Shown: positions 36,203-45,632, counted from the first letter of the stretch. The stretch: DNA of 64,000 nucleotides from Xanthobacter sp. YC-JY1 (GCF_021730305.1 NZ_CP032674.1:3457001-3521000), one strand, 5' to 3'. Notes: generated from the sequence alone by a model not told the origin. A program made the numbers and translations.

Positions 36203-37402
36203 ATGAGCATGGCGGACCTTGCCCCCTCCCTTCCCGCTGATACGGCCCGCACCGGCGGTCTCGCGCGCCTCGCCGTGGCCGCCACCGTGGCCCTGCTGTT
36301 CGCTGGCGGCGGCTTCCTGCTCCATGCCGAACAGCAGGGCCAGGTGATCGCGCTGCTCGCCGCCTTCGTCGCGGTGTTCGCGCTGGCGGAGAAGGTGCCC
36401 GTGGGCCGACGTATCGTCGGCCTCTGCCGCGCCCATCCCGGCACGGTGAACCTCACCGCCGCCCTCAGCATCCTCGCCATCGCCGCCGCGCTGCGCGAAG
36501 AGCACTACACGCTGCTGATGATGGCCACCGTCGCCCTCTTTGCCACCGCCGCCGCGGGTCTCACATTGCAGATGGCGTTTGCCGGCGTGCCCAACTTCGC
36601 CGGCGCCGCCTTCTTCGCGGTGGGCGCCTATGTGGCGGCGCTGCTGGGGCATACGGGCATCCCGCACCTCCTTGTGCTGCTCATCGCCGGCCTCGCGGCG
36701 GCGGTGCTGGGGCTCGTCCTGCTGCTGCCGGTGCTGCGCACGCGCGGCCACTATGCCGCGCTCGTCACCATCGCCTTCGGCCTGTTGCTGCGCGCCTTCC
36801 TGGAGGTGAATGACGTGCTCGGCGGCCCCCAGGGCATGAAGGTGAAATCCTTCTCTTTGTTCGGCCTCGACTTCAGCCGGGTGACCGAGATCGGGCCCTA
36901 CGACGTCTCCTTCTATCTGCCCTACGCGCTCGCCTCCTGCGCCCTGTTCGCCCTCGCCTTCTTCCTGGTACGGCGGCTGGAGACCTCGTTCGTCGGCGTG
37001 GCGCTCGATGCGGTGCGCTCGGACGAGGTGGCGGCCAGCGTCTTCGGCCTCTCCATCGCCCGCTGGAAGGCCACCGCCTTCCTGCTCGGCAATGCCATGA
37101 TCGGGGTCGCCGGTGCGCTCTACGGCATGATGAACGGCTTCGTGAACCCCAACAGCGCCAATTTCGGCGACAGCCTCATCATGCTGTCCATCCTCGTGCT
37201 GGGCGGGCTCGGCAATCTGTGGGGGGCGGTGGTGGCGGCGGTGGTCATCCTCGTCATCCCCGAGAAACTGCAGGCGATCCAGGAATTCCGCCTCATCATC
37301 TTCGCCCTGCTGGTCATCGCCATCCTGCGCTTCCGCCCGTCCGGCCTCATGCCGCGCGCAGTGCGCGACTTCTCCGCGCTCGTGAAGGGAGGCTCCCGAT
37401 GA
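36203..37402 (+). CDS. LIV-type ABC transporter permease (LivM family) of the nitrile operon
   Basis: Second permease, 399 residues, from the ATG at 36203 (MSMADLAPSLPADT). About ten helices; typical stretches are GVPNFAGAAFFAVGAYVAALLG, LPVLRTRGHYAALVTIAFGLLL and SVFGLSIARWKATAFLLGNAM. In contrast to the first LIV operon of this window, it is not fused to an ATPase. The stop overlaps the livG start in ATGA. Confidence 0.9.
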   Translation: MSMADLAPSLPADTARTGGLARLAVAATVALLFAGGGFLLHAEQQGQVIALLAAFVAVFALAEKVPVGRRIVGLCRAHPGTVNLTAALSILAIAAALREEHYTLLMMATVALFATAAAGLTLQMAFAGVPNFAGAAFFAVGAYVAALLGHTGIPHLLVLLIAGLAAAVLGLVLLLPVLRTRGHYAALVTIAFGLLLRAFLEVNDVLGGPQGMKVKSFSLFGLDFSRVTEIGPYDVSFYLPYALASCALFALAFFLVRRLETSFVGVALDAVRSDEVAASVFGLSIARWKATAFLLGNAMIGVAGALYGMMNGFVNPNSANFGDSLIMLSILVLGGLGNLWGAVVAAVVILVIPEKLQAIQEFRLIIFALLVIAILRFRPSGLMPRAVRDFSALVKGGSR

Positions 37403-38175
37403 GCCCGCTGCTCGCCTGCTCCGGCCTCACCATGCGCTTCGGCGGCCTGACGGCGCTCGACGCCCTCGACATCAGCGTCGGCAAGGGCGAGACCATCGGC
37501 CTTGTCGGGCCGAACGGCTCGGGCAAGACCACCTTCTTCAACGTGCTCACCGGCCTCTACAAGCCCTCGGCCGGCGCCGTGCAGCTGGAGGCGCAGGACC
37601 TGTTCGCCCGCTCGGCGCAGGAGATCGGACGGGCCGGTGTCGCCCGCACCTTCCAGCGCTCGCGCCTGATGCTGGACCAGACGGTGTTCGACAACATCGC
37701 GCTGGGGGCGCTCGGTCGGCTCGACCTCAGCCTCCTCTCCGCCCTCGTGCTGCGCGGCCGCTTCCGTCGCCAGCTTTCCGAGCTGGTGGAACGGGCGACG
37801 GCCCTCACGCGCCGCTTCAATCCGCAGATCGCCGCGAACCTGTTCAAGCCGGCCGGCAGCTTCACCATGATCGACCGGCGGCGCATCGAGATCTGCCGCG
37901 CGCTCGTCGGCGCCCCGCGCCTGCTCCTGCTGGACGAGCCATCCGCCGGCATGACCCATGAGGAGACGCGGGCGCTGATGGACGACCTGCTCGCCTTCCG
38001 GGAGGAGATGCCGGACCTCGCCATCGTCCTCGTGGAGCATGAGATGGACGTCATCCGCCGCATCTCGGACCGCTGCATCGTGCTGAACTTCGGCAAGAAG
38101 ATCTTCGAGGGACCGTTCGACGCCCTCATCGCCGATCGCGAAGTGCAGACCGCCTATCTCGGAGGCGCGCAATGA
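37399..38175 (+). CDS. LIV-type ABC transporter ATP-binding protein (LivG family) of the nitrile operon
   Basis: ATPase of 258 residues starting MSPLLACSGLTMRFGGLTAL. It has Walker A GPNGSGKTT, the LivG-type GVARTFQRSRLML, signature region near MIDRRRIEICRALVGAP (a weak, degenerate LSGGQ), Walker B LLLLDEPSAGMTHEE and VLVEHEMDVIRRISDR. The degenerate signature is worth noting, although LivG proteins often vary here. Overlaps both neighbours by four bases. Confidence 0.9.
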   Translation: MSPLLACSGLTMRFGGLTALDALDISVGKGETIGLVGPNGSGKTTFFNVLTGLYKPSAGAVQLEAQDLFARSAQEIGRAGVARTFQRSRLMLDQTVFDNIALGALGRLDLSLLSALVLRGRFRRQLSELVERATALTRRFNPQIAANLFKPAGSFTMIDRRRIEICRALVGAPRLLLLDEPSAGMTHEETRALMDDLLAFREEMPDLAIVLVEHEMDVIRRISDRCIVLNFGKKIFEGPFDALIADREVQTAYLGGAQ

Positions 38176-38933
38176 GCCGGCCCCAACTCTCGCACCCAGA
38201 TGCGCCCCGTCCCGAAGCCGCCCGCCGGCTCTCCGTCTCCGGCGTCACCACCGGCTATGACCGGGCGGACGTGCTGCACGACGTCTCCATCGAGGCGAAG
38301 CCCGGCCGCATCACCTGCATCCTCGGCGCCAATGGGGCGGGCAAGTCCACCCTCATCCGCTCCATCCTGGGGCTGACGCCGGTGCGGCGCGGATCGGTGG
38401 CGTTCGGGGGCGACACCATCACGAATCTCGCCACCCACCGCATCGCCGCTCTGGGCATCGCTACCGTGCCGGAGGGCAACCGGGTGCTGCCGCGCATGAG
38501 CGTGCTGGAAAACCTCAAGGTCGGCGGCCTTCTGGAGAAGGACCGCCACCGTCTCGCCGAGCGCATGGAGCGCATGTTCGAGACCTTCCCGCGGCTGAAG
38601 GAACGGCGCAACCAGCTCGCCGGCACACTCTCCGGCGGCGAGCGCTCCATGCTCTCCATCGCCCGCGGGCTGATGACCGACCCGGAGCTGATCGTGTTCG
38701 ACGAGCCGTCCCTCGGCCTGTCGCCCTTGTTCGTTTCGGAGGTGTTCCGCATCGTGCGGCAGCTGAAGGAGGAGGGCTACACCATCCTCCTCGTGGAGCA
38801 GAACGTGCGGCAGACGCTGGATGTGGCGGATGATGGCTACGTGCTGGCCCAGGGCCGCGTCGTCGCCTCCGGCACCAGCGCCGCCCTCGCCGCCGATGGC
38901 GAGCTGCACAAGGCCTATTTCGGCGTTCACTGA
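38172..38933 (+). CDS. LIV-type ABC transporter ATP-binding protein (LivF family) of the nitrile operon
   Basis: Second ATPase, 253 residues, starting MSRPQLSHPDAPRPEAARRL. Walker A GANGAGKST, the LivF-type VPEGNRVLPRMSVLENLKVGG, signature LSGGERSMLSIARGL and Walker B LIVFDEPSLGLSPLF are intact, so this subunit should supply the complete catalytic signature for the pair. It precedes the aldoxime dehydratase gene by 93 bp, a gap that includes GAGGAAAA as the next ribosome-binding site. Confidence 0.9.
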   Translation: MSRPQLSHPDAPRPEAARRLSVSGVTTGYDRADVLHDVSIEAKPGRITCILGANGAGKSTLIRSILGLTPVRRGSVAFGGDTITNLATHRIAALGIATVPEGNRVLPRMSVLENLKVGGLLEKDRHRLAERMERMFETFPRLKERRNQLAGTLSGGERSMLSIARGLMTDPELIVFDEPSLGLSPLFVSEVFRIVRQLKEEGYTILLVEQNVRQTLDVADDGYVLAQGRVVASGTSAALAADGELHKAYFGVH

Positions 38934-39026
38934 CCAAGATCACGAACAGCCCGCGCGGCGCATGAGCGGGCCCACTTGGCATCGGTCGAAGACCGAGGCC
39001 GATGGCAAAAGAGGAAAACGACACCC

Positions 39027-40076
39027 ATGGCCATGCCCGTCTATGACCGCGTCCATCCCCTGCGCAAGCCGAAGGGCTTCGAGCCGGTGGTGCAGCGCTG
39101 GTCCACCGCCTTCGCCAACAACTGCCGCGCGCTCTGCGTCGCCTTCCACGGCGTGCAGGGTAAGAGCGCGGAGGAGGTCCACGCCTCGCCCTTCTTCGGC
39201 TGGATCGAGGCGGCGCTGGCCCTGCCGGATGGCCCGACCGTCAGCGACCATGCCGCCTTCGTGGACCAGAACGGGCTCTATACCCACATCCTTGCCGCCT
39301 ACTGGCTGGATGAGGCCAAGCGCGACCGCTTCCTCGCCGATCCGGTCGTCGCCGGCTGGTGGGAGGACGCCGCCCGCCTCACCGAGCCCACCGGCTATTT
39401 CCGCGAGAGCATGACCGTGCCGGTGGAGCGGCAGGAGAGCATCTACTGGCAGGACTATGCCGGCGGCCTTTCCGCCGCGCCGGATGTCGCGCTCTATCCC
39501 ACCCCGTGGTGCGGCTATTACGGCGCCATGCGCGACCGCATCCCGCTCGCCGCCGCCGACACGCTGGAAAGCCCCGTCGCCGCGCTCGTGCCGGTGGAGC
39601 GGGAGACGAAGGGGGCGCGCTGGCGATTGGCCATTCCGCACAATTTCGCGGTCATCCGCTCCGCCGCCTTCTGGGGCCGGTGCGACCCCGAGCAGGCGGA
39701 GAACTACATGCGCGAGCTGCGCACGCCGCTGATGACGGGCATGGACTTCCTCAAAGAGAATGGCGAAGCCTCCGGCTGCGCCTCCCTGCGCTTCCAGCAG
39801 ACCTGCGACGCGGCCGGCACGCCGGTGCTGGAAACCCACGCGCTGGGCTATTTCCTCTCCCTTGGCCATCTGGAGAACTGGGCGGAGCACCACCCCACCC
39901 ACGAGGCCATCTTCTCCGCCGCCATCGCCCGCTATCGCAAATACGGCAAGGCCAACCAGCTGCGCACCTGGCACGAGGTGTTCGTGCTGCCCGAGGGCGA
40001 CAAGCACCAGTTCGAATATGTGAACTGCGCACCCGGAACGGGCCTGCTGGGCTTCCTGCCGGGGGAGCGGGTGTAG
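39027..40076 (+). CDS. oxd: Aldoxime dehydratase (heme enzyme)
   Basis: Aldoxime dehydratases use ferrous heme to remove water from an aldoxime, giving a nitrile. The 349-residue protein from the ATG at 39027 (MAMPVYDRVHPLRKP, after GAGGAAAACG) has the length and layout of the family (about 350). The His-rich stretch HLENWAEHHPTHEAIF (281-296) and WHEVFVL (His316) fall where the heme-ligand and catalytic His of Rhodococcus OxdRE are expected, and Ser212 in VIRSAAFWG where its heme-side Ser is expected; this alignment is from memory. It closes the operon that starts with a nitrilase, which would use its product. Confidence 0.88.
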   Translation: MAMPVYDRVHPLRKPKGFEPVVQRWSTAFANNCRALCVAFHGVQGKSAEEVHASPFFGWIEAALALPDGPTVSDHAAFVDQNGLYTHILAAYWLDEAKRDRFLADPVVAGWWEDAARLTEPTGYFRESMTVPVERQESIYWQDYAGGLSAAPDVALYPTPWCGYYGAMRDRIPLAAADTLESPVAALVPVERETKGARWRLAIPHNFAVIRSAAFWGRCDPEQAENYMRELRTPLMTGMDFLKENGEASGCASLRFQQTCDAAGTPVLETHALGYFLSLGHLENWAEHHPTHEAIFSAAIARYRKYGKANQLRTWHEVFVLPEGDKHQFEYVNCAPGTGLLGFLPGERV

Positions 40077-40097
40077 GGGCGCTCACGCGCCCTCCCC

Positions 40098-40991
40098 TCA
40101 GAACTCCGTCAGATAGGCCGCGTCCCGCTGCACCACCTCGGCGAGGTGCTGGAGCACGGCGCGGAAGCGGCCCATGAATTCCAGATCCTCGTGGACGCTC
40201 ACATAGATGTCCCGCATCACCACCACCTCGTCGGTGAGGATGGGAATGAGGCGCGGATTGCTCTTGGCCGAAAACAGCGGCAGGAGGCCGATGCCGGCGC
40301 CGCGCGCCACCGCATTCTGCTGGGCGTGCATGGAGGTGGAGCGGAACGATACCTTCAGCGGCTCCAGCACATCCAGCAGCCAGTGCACCGGCTGGATGGC
40401 GACGAGATCCTCCACATAATCCACGAAGGTGTGAGAGGGCAGTTCCGCCCGCGTCCTCGGCATGCCGAAGCGCCGCACATAGTCCGGCGCCGCATAGAGC
40501 GCGAGGCGGAAGGCCCCGAGGCGGCGCACGGCGAGGCGCTGGCCCTGTGGCGGCACGAAGGAGATGGAAATGTCCGCCTCGCGCTTCGTGAGATTGATGA
40601 GATGGCGTTCGGTGACCAGCTCCACCACCAGCCCCGGCTCCTTCTCCGCCAGCTCGGCGAACCGTTCGGCGAGATAGAAGGCGCCGATGCCCTCCATGGA
40701 GGCGACGCGCACATGCCCGCGCGGCGCGCTGGGGGCCGCCTGCAGCGTTTCCTCGACGCCCACCGCCTCTTGCTCGATGCGCTCGGCCACGGCAAACAGG
40801 CGATGGCCCGGCTCGGTCAGCACGAAGCCGTCGGGCTTGCGGTCGAACAGCTTGAGGGACAGATCCTTCTCCAGCTCGCTGATGCGGCGGGAGACCGTCG
40901 TGTGGTCCACCTTCAGCCGCCGCGCGGCGGGCATCAGCCGGCCCTGCCGCGCCAGTTCGAGGAAGAAGATCAGGTCGTTCCAGTTGAACAT
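40098..40991 (-). CDS. LysR-type transcriptional regulator
   Basis: A 297-residue regulator with an N-terminal winged helix (MFNWNDLIFFLELARQGRLM, AARRLKVDHTTVSRRISELEKD) and a periplasmic-binding-like effector domain (about 90-290). The ATG at 40991 was chosen because LysR proteins start right at the DNA-binding domain; an upstream in-frame ATG at 41084 adds an unlikely polar stretch. It converges with the aldoxime dehydratase gene (21 bp apart) and diverges from the amidase gene, so it may control the amidase, the nitrile operon or both. The FNWNDL start is typical of VtlR/GbpR-like small LysR groups. Confidence 0.88.
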   Translation of the reverse strand: MFNWNDLIFFLELARQGRLMPAARRLKVDHTTVSRRISELEKDLSLKLFDRKPDGFVLTEPGHRLFAVAERIEQEAVGVEETLQAAPSAPRGHVRVASMEGIGAFYLAERFAELAEKEPGLVVELVTERHLINLTKREADISISFVPPQGQRLAVRRLGAFRLALYAAPDYVRRFGMPRTRAELPSHTFVDYVEDLVAIQPVHWLLDVLEPLKVSFRSTSMHAQQNAVARGAGIGLLPLFSAKSNPRLIPILTDEVVVMRDIYVSVHEDLEFMGRFRAVLQHLAEVVQRDAAYLTEF

Positions 40992-41154
40992 GGCTGAAGA
41001 TCCTCGAGCGCCCGCCCGGTGATAGCAGTAGCGGGCGCCCCGCCCAACCCCGCCCCGGTTGCAGGTGTCGGCATGCGAAGACACGGGCGCGCGGATCGGA
41101 TAATCCTTGTCGCCTCACCCTGCCCTCTCGCCACCCGCCGCCCACGGATCGCTC

Positions 41155-42333
41155 ATGCCGGTGAATGACACGCTCGACGCCTTCGTCTCCCATGGCCACT
41201 TCGAGCTTGCCCCCACGGGCGTGGGGCCGCTCGACGGCCTCACCTTCGCGCTGAAGGACCTCTTCCACGTGGCTGGCGTGCCCACCGCGGCCGGGAGCCC
41301 GGCTTGGCTGGCGAGCCATGGGGTGCCGGACGCGAACGCTCCGGTGGTGGACCTGCTGCTCGGCGCCGGCGCGCGCCTCGTGGGCAAGACGCACACGGAT
41401 GAGATGGCCTGGAGCCTCAACGGCGAGAACCACCATTACGGCACGCCCATCAACCCCGCTGCGCCGGGGCGCATTCCCGGCGGCTCCTCCTCCGGCTCCG
41501 CCGCGGCGACGGCGGGCGGGCTGGTGGATTTTGCCATCGGCTCCGACACCGGCGGCTCGGTGCGGCTTCCCGCCAGCTATTGCGGCCTGTTCGGGCTGCG
41601 GCCGACGCATGGGCGCATCTCCATCGCGGGTGCTGTCCCGCTGGCGCCGTCCTACGACACTGTGGGCTGGTTCGCGCGCGATGCGCAGACCTTCGAGAAG
41701 GTCGGCGCGGTGCTTCTGGGGGGCCTTGCGGCGATGCCCGCGCCGCGGCTGCTGCTAGCGCGCGATCTGTTCGAGGCCGCCGGGCCAAAGGTGACGGCCG
41801 CGCTGGCGCCGGCCCTGGCGCGGATCACGGCGCTGTATGGCGCGGCGGAAGAAGTGGACGTGGCCCATGGTGCCCTGCCCCATTGGCGCAACGCCTTCCG
41901 CATTCTCCAGTCGGCCGATGCCTGGGCAGAGCACGCCGACTGGGTGCGCGGCGCGCAGCCAGAATTCGGCCCCGGGGTGAAAGAGCGCTTTGCCGCTGCC
42001 GCCACGCTCGACCCGGCCGAGGTGGCCGAGGCGCGGGCCTTGCGGGCGCAGGTGCGGGCGCGGATCGATGCCCTGCTGGGCGACGACGGCATTCTCCTCT
42101 TGCCCACCGCCCCCGGCATCGCGCCCCGGCGCGGCACGCCTTTGGCCGATCTTGAAGCCTTCCGCGCCCGTGCCATCGAGCTTCTGTGCCTCTCCGGCCA
42201 TGCCGGGACGCCGCAGATCTCGTCGCCGCTGGCGACGCTGGAGGGCTGCCCGCTCGGGCTCTCGGCCATGGCGCCGCGCGGCAAGGACGAGATGCTGCTC
42301 GCCCTGGCCACCGCCGTCGCCCATCCTCGATGA
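41155..42333 (+). CDS. Amidase-signature family hydrolase
   Basis: Hydrolyses an amide to acid and ammonia. The ATG at 41155 (MPVNDTLDAFVSHG) gives 392 residues. The Ser-cisSer-Lys triad is present: Lys34 in FALKDLFHVAG, Ser in PGGSSSGSAAA (111-113) and nucleophile Ser135 in SDTGGSVRLPAS. This is the AmiE-like short form, related to GatA and indoleacetamide hydrolases. It diverges from the LysR gene, with a 163-bp gap between them. Next to nitrile and aldoxime enzymes, it may clear amide by-products; the substrate is not shown by sequence. Confidence 0.88.
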   Translation: MPVNDTLDAFVSHGHFELAPTGVGPLDGLTFALKDLFHVAGVPTAAGSPAWLASHGVPDANAPVVDLLLGAGARLVGKTHTDEMAWSLNGENHHYGTPINPAAPGRIPGGSSSGSAAATAGGLVDFAIGSDTGGSVRLPASYCGLFGLRPTHGRISIAGAVPLAPSYDTVGWFARDAQTFEKVGAVLLGGLAAMPAPRLLLARDLFEAAGPKVTAALAPALARITALYGAAEEVDVAHGALPHWRNAFRILQSADAWAEHADWVRGAQPEFGPGVKERFAAAATLDPAEVAEARALRAQVRARIDALLGDDGILLLPTAPGIAPRRGTPLADLEAFRARAIELLCLSGHAGTPQISSPLATLEGCPLGLSAMAPRGKDEMLLALATAVAHPR

Positions 42334-42435
42334 TCGGTTCGAGCGGCGCCTTCCTCGGCGGATGACACTGCGCCCAACCTATTCCCTTGCGGCGAGGCCC
42401 AAGCCATTGTCCGCGGGATCGGCGGCGCGGTCCGG

Positions 42436-43353
42436 ATGGGCATCGGGATGCACGAGATTTCTCTGATCGTCACCTGCCTCGTGATCGGCGTCCTGCTGCG
42501 CTGGTCTGGGAGACTGCCCGACACCGCCACGAAGGCCTTCGGCGGCTGGGTCATCAACGTCGCTTTGCCGGCGACCGCGCTGCGCAGCGTCCATCAGCTG
42601 AAGATGGACGATGGCTGGTGGTTGGCTGCGGCCACGCCCTGGATCGGCGCGATCCTCGCCATCCTCGTCATCGTGCCGCTCTGCCGCGCCTTCGGCTGGT
42701 CGCACCGGCGGGCCGGCGCACTGCTGCTGGTGGGCGGCTGGGGCAACACTTCCTTCGTCGGCCTGCCCATGATCGCGGCGTTCGCCGGGAGCCAATGGCT
42801 GGGGCTGGGCATCGTCATCGACCTCTTCGGCTCCTACCTCGCTCTGTCAACGCTGGGCCTCGCCATTGCCGCCGTGGCGAGCGCGGGGCATTTCGACGGG
42901 CGGGCGGTGGCGAAGCGGATCGCCACCTTCCCTCCGTTCTGGGCCATCCTGATCGCCTTTTCCACGAACGATGTGCCGCGCCCGGAATGGCTCGACCAGC
43001 TGGTCGAGGCGCTGGCCCGGACGCTCACCCCCATCGCCCTTGCGGCCGTGGGCTATGCCCTTCGACTTGATCGCTTTTCCGGCCGGGTGGGGGCGCTGGC
43101 GGTGGGGCTCGGCTATCGGCTGCTGCTGGCGCCGCTGGCCATCTTCCTGATGTATGCGGCGCTCGGACGGAGCGGCGATCCGGTGGCGCAAGTGGCGATG
43201 CTGGAGATGGCCATGCCGCCGATGCTGGGGGCCAGCATCATCGCGCTGGATCACGATCTGGAGCCGGACCTCGTGGCGCTCGTCATCGGCATCGGGGTGC
43301 CCCTCTCCATGCTCACGGCATGGATGTGGTGGGGGCTGATCATCCACCCATGA
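42436..43353 (+). CDS. AEC-family transporter (auxin efflux carrier type)
   Basis: Integral membrane transporter of 305 residues with about ten helices. The family features are the opening HEISLIVTCLVIGVLLRWSG, the crossover segment VGGWGNTSFVGLPMIAAFAG near residue 100 and its counterpart ALAAVGYALRLDRF and MLEMAMPPMLGASIIALDHDL near 190-260. Family members export small organic acids such as auxin or malonate. The ATG at 42436 or at 42448 may be used. It follows the amidase by 102 bp, so export or uptake of the acid formed there is possible. The 3' end overlaps the convergent enolase-family gene by 14 bp. Confidence 0.85.
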   Translation: MGIGMHEISLIVTCLVIGVLLRWSGRLPDTATKAFGGWVINVALPATALRSVHQLKMDDGWWLAAATPWIGAILAILVIVPLCRAFGWSHRRAGALLLVGGWGNTSFVGLPMIAAFAGSQWLGLGIVIDLFGSYLALSTLGLAIAAVASAGHFDGRAVAKRIATFPPFWAILIAFSTNDVPRPEWLDQLVEALARTLTPIALAAVGYALRLDRFSGRVGALAVGLGYRLLLAPLAIFLMYAALGRSGDPVAQVAMLEMAMPPMLGASIIALDHDLEPDLVALVIGIGVPLSMLTAWMWWGLIIHP

Positions 43354-44752
43354 CGGGCGGAACGCCCACCGCAAAGCCTTGGCAATCCAGAGATTTCAGC
43401 TGCACGCTCCCGTCGGTGACGGCGAGGCGCACCGGGCCGCCAGGGGGCTGGTGATAGAGGTCACCATGGGCGGCGAGGAAGGCGCTCTGCTCGTCCTCCG
43501 GGGCGAAGGACATGCCGTCCAGATAATGGTGGCCGTTGCGCTCCACATGGGTCAGGCCCAGCAGGGAGACGAGGGCGAGGTCCTGTTGGGTGCTGATGCC
43601 CGCCCAGGTGCAAAGGTCTTCTGCGGAAAGGAAAAATCGGCTCTCGCCCAACGCCGCGTTGCGCTTGGCGATGCGGGCGGCGTTGAGGATGGATTTGTAG
43701 AAGCCCTTGCAGGTCTTGCTGGAAACCCCGCGATATCCCAATGAGATAGCCTTGGGAAAGGCATCCAGGGTGGCGTCCGATTCGTCGATCATCACGGGCT
43801 TGAGGACGGCCAAAGCCCCCACCTCCCGCTCCAGCGCGACGGCGCGGCGGATGGGTTGCTCGATATAGAGAGTGGAGGCGCAAAGCCTTGAAAGCGCTGA
43901 TGTTTCCGACATGCGCCGCCACAGTTCGACGATGCCCTCCACATCCGAATACTGCTCGTTGCCGTCCAAGGTGGCGCGATAATCGGCGGGGCCGGCATCC
44001 AGCACCGCTGCGATACGGGTGAGGCGGTCGAGATCGGCGGCGATGTCGCCGCCCGCCTTCAGCTTGTAGAAGCGGCAGCCGTAGGTTTTGACAACATCCT
44101 CAAGGGTTTGCGGCAGGCCATCGGCCGGACCTTCGAGTGGATCGGAAGACGTGAGGGCGTCCACCATGCCCACCGTGTGGCGCACGCCGATGGTATCCTG
44201 CGGCCTCAAATTGCCCAGAAATTGGGCGATGTCGAAGCCTTGGAGGTCTTCCGTCAGGCCGGAGCTAACGGTGATACCTGCCACATTGCCACGGATCATC
44301 TGCGAAAAGGACATCCCCAGCATCCGCCCGGTGGCGTCGAGGATGGCCCGGTCCACCAAAGCGGGACCGTAGGAGGCGACCAGCGGATTGAGGCCCAGCG
44401 CGGCGCAGCGCGCCTGCTGCTCACGATAGACCGCCGCGGAAAGGCCGAACGGGGTGTCGGCGGGCAGGCCGGCATAAAGCTCCAGCGCCACGTTCAGCGC
44501 CGTGCGCAGCTGCTCCACATTGTCGTCGTCGGAGAGCGCGGGATTCTTGTCGAACCATTTGGGCAGAAGACATTCGGCGGCGATGCCCACCGCGCCGCGC
44601 CCGTCCGCCGCCTCGATCCGGACGGTGAGTTCGGCCTGCCGGACCTCGCGCAGCGTGGCGACGCCGAAGCGGAACGGCATCCGCAGCTTCGCCGCGCGCT
44701 CGCGCAGGTTCGCCTCGGCCAGCCGCACACGCGGCGCCGCGTTCGCTCCCAT
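43340..44752 (-). CDS. Enolase-superfamily enzyme, muconate-lactonizing type
   Basis: A 470-residue member of the enolase superfamily, whose enzymes abstract a proton next to a carboxylate. The active-site pattern is visible: KxK at Lys230/Lys232 (FYKLKAGGD), metal ligands Asp263 (TLDGNEQY), Glu298 (YIEQP), Asp323 (MIDES) and a second-side Lys346 (SSKTCKG). This Lys-KxK arrangement is that of the muconate-lactonizing subgroup and not of the His-Asp mandelate racemase group. It is longer than usual, with a 35-residue step between the first two ligands. The start follows AAAGGATAAAATC. It is 25 bp downstream of iclR in the same operon. The reaction is unknown. Confidence 0.78.
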   Translation of the reverse strand: MGANAAPRVRLAEANLRERAAKLRMPFRFGVATLREVRQAELTVRIEAADGRGAVGIAAECLLPKWFDKNPALSDDDNVEQLRTALNVALELYAGLPADTPFGLSAAVYREQQARCAALGLNPLVASYGPALVDRAILDATGRMLGMSFSQMIRGNVAGITVSSGLTEDLQGFDIAQFLGNLRPQDTIGVRHTVGMVDALTSSDPLEGPADGLPQTLEDVVKTYGCRFYKLKAGGDIAADLDRLTRIAAVLDAGPADYRATLDGNEQYSDVEGIVELWRRMSETSALSRLCASTLYIEQPIRRAVALEREVGALAVLKPVMIDESDATLDAFPKAISLGYRGVSSKTCKGFYKSILNAARIAKRNAALGESRFFLSAEDLCTWAGISTQQDLALVSLLGLTHVERNGHHYLDGMSFAPEDEQSAFLAAHGDLYHQPPGGPVRLAVTDGSVQLKSLDCQGFAVGVPPVMGG

Positions 44753-44777
44753 GATTTTATCCTTTAGCTTTCGGTGG

Positions 44778-45632
44778 TTATTCCACCATGCGCGGGAAGG
44801 CGCCGCTGCGGGCGCGGGCCTCCAGCGGCCAGGTCTCGCCCAGGCGCCGTGTGGTCGCCATCACGAAGGAACCGCAGCTTTCGAGGTCCGCCCGGCTCAT
44901 GCGGTTGGTGGGGGCGGCAAGGCTCACCACGCCCACGCATTCCGGCGCGCCGCCCAGGGTCGAGGCGAGGATGGGGGCCGCCACGGCGCCCACGCCCAGC
45001 TCGTTCTCCTCATAGCTCAGCGCGAAGCCGCGCCGCGCCACCTCCTCCAGCTCCGCCCTTATGTCGGAAATGGAGGTCTTGGAATAGGCGGTGGACGCCT
45101 CGATTCCCTGATGCATCAACAGCTTGAGCGCATCGGCAAAGGGCAGTGTCGAGAGCCAGGCCTTGCCGGTGGCGTGGGTGTGGAGGCCGATCTCCAGCGT
45201 ATAGTTGGGATCGATGCGCAGCGACCTCTTGCTACCCGCAAAGGATTGCACCCACACGATTCTCTGCCCGCCCGGCTCGACGATGGCGAGGCGCACCAGC
45301 TCGCCGGTCTCCTCCGCCAGCTGGCGGAGCGCGGCGGAGCACTGGTCCAGCAGCCGGCTGGTCTGCAGGTGGCGCAGGCCCAAATTGCTGATGCGGTAGG
45401 TGAGGTAATAGCGCTGAGCCCGTTCGTCGCGCCACACCAGCATCTGCGACTCCAGCGTATTCAAGAGCTTGGAGACGATGGCCTTGTTGAGGTCCAGGCG
45501 CCGCGCGATCTCCGCCAGGGGGAAGCCGTCCACGGAATCGGCCAGCATCCCGATGATGTCGAAGGCGCGCTCCACGGAGACGATGGTCTCGTCGATCTTT
45601 TCGGGACGGGCCCCGGCCGCAACTTTCGCCAT
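44778..45632 (-). CDS. IclR-family transcriptional regulator
   Basis: A 284-residue regulator with an N-terminal winged helix (ETIVSVERAFDIIGMLADSV, LAEIARRLDLNKAIVSKLLNTLE) and a C-terminal effector domain (YTLEIGLHTHATGKAWLSTL, GFALSYEENELGVGAVAAPI) of the normal size. The ATG at 45632 is preceded by GAAGGG; an ATG at 45683, right against a palindrome, is a weaker alternative. It opens a leftward operon with the enolase-family gene and faces the SDR-FAH-ABC operon across a 294-bp divergent region that holds two matching palindromes. It probably controls both directions. Confidence 0.88.
   Translation of the reverse strand: MAKVAAGARPEKIDETIVSVERAFDIIGMLADSVDGFPLAEIARRLDLNKAIVSKLLNTLESQMLVWRDERAQRYYLTYRISNLGLRHLQTSRLLDQCSAALRQLAEETGELVRLAIVEPGGQRIVWVQSFAGSKRSLRIDPNYTLEIGLHTHATGKAWLSTLPFADALKLLMHQGIEASTAYSKTSISDIRAELEEVARRGFALSYEENELGVGAVAAPILASTLGGAPECVGVVSLAAPTNRMSRADLESCGSFVMATTRRLGETWPLEARARSGAFPRMVE

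Noticed and set aside
32629-36480. Leftward open frame of about 1283 codons opposite the nitrilase and importer genes
   Set aside because: Length alone is not evidence at this GC content; the translated text is Arg/His/Gly-rich and crosses four real genes.
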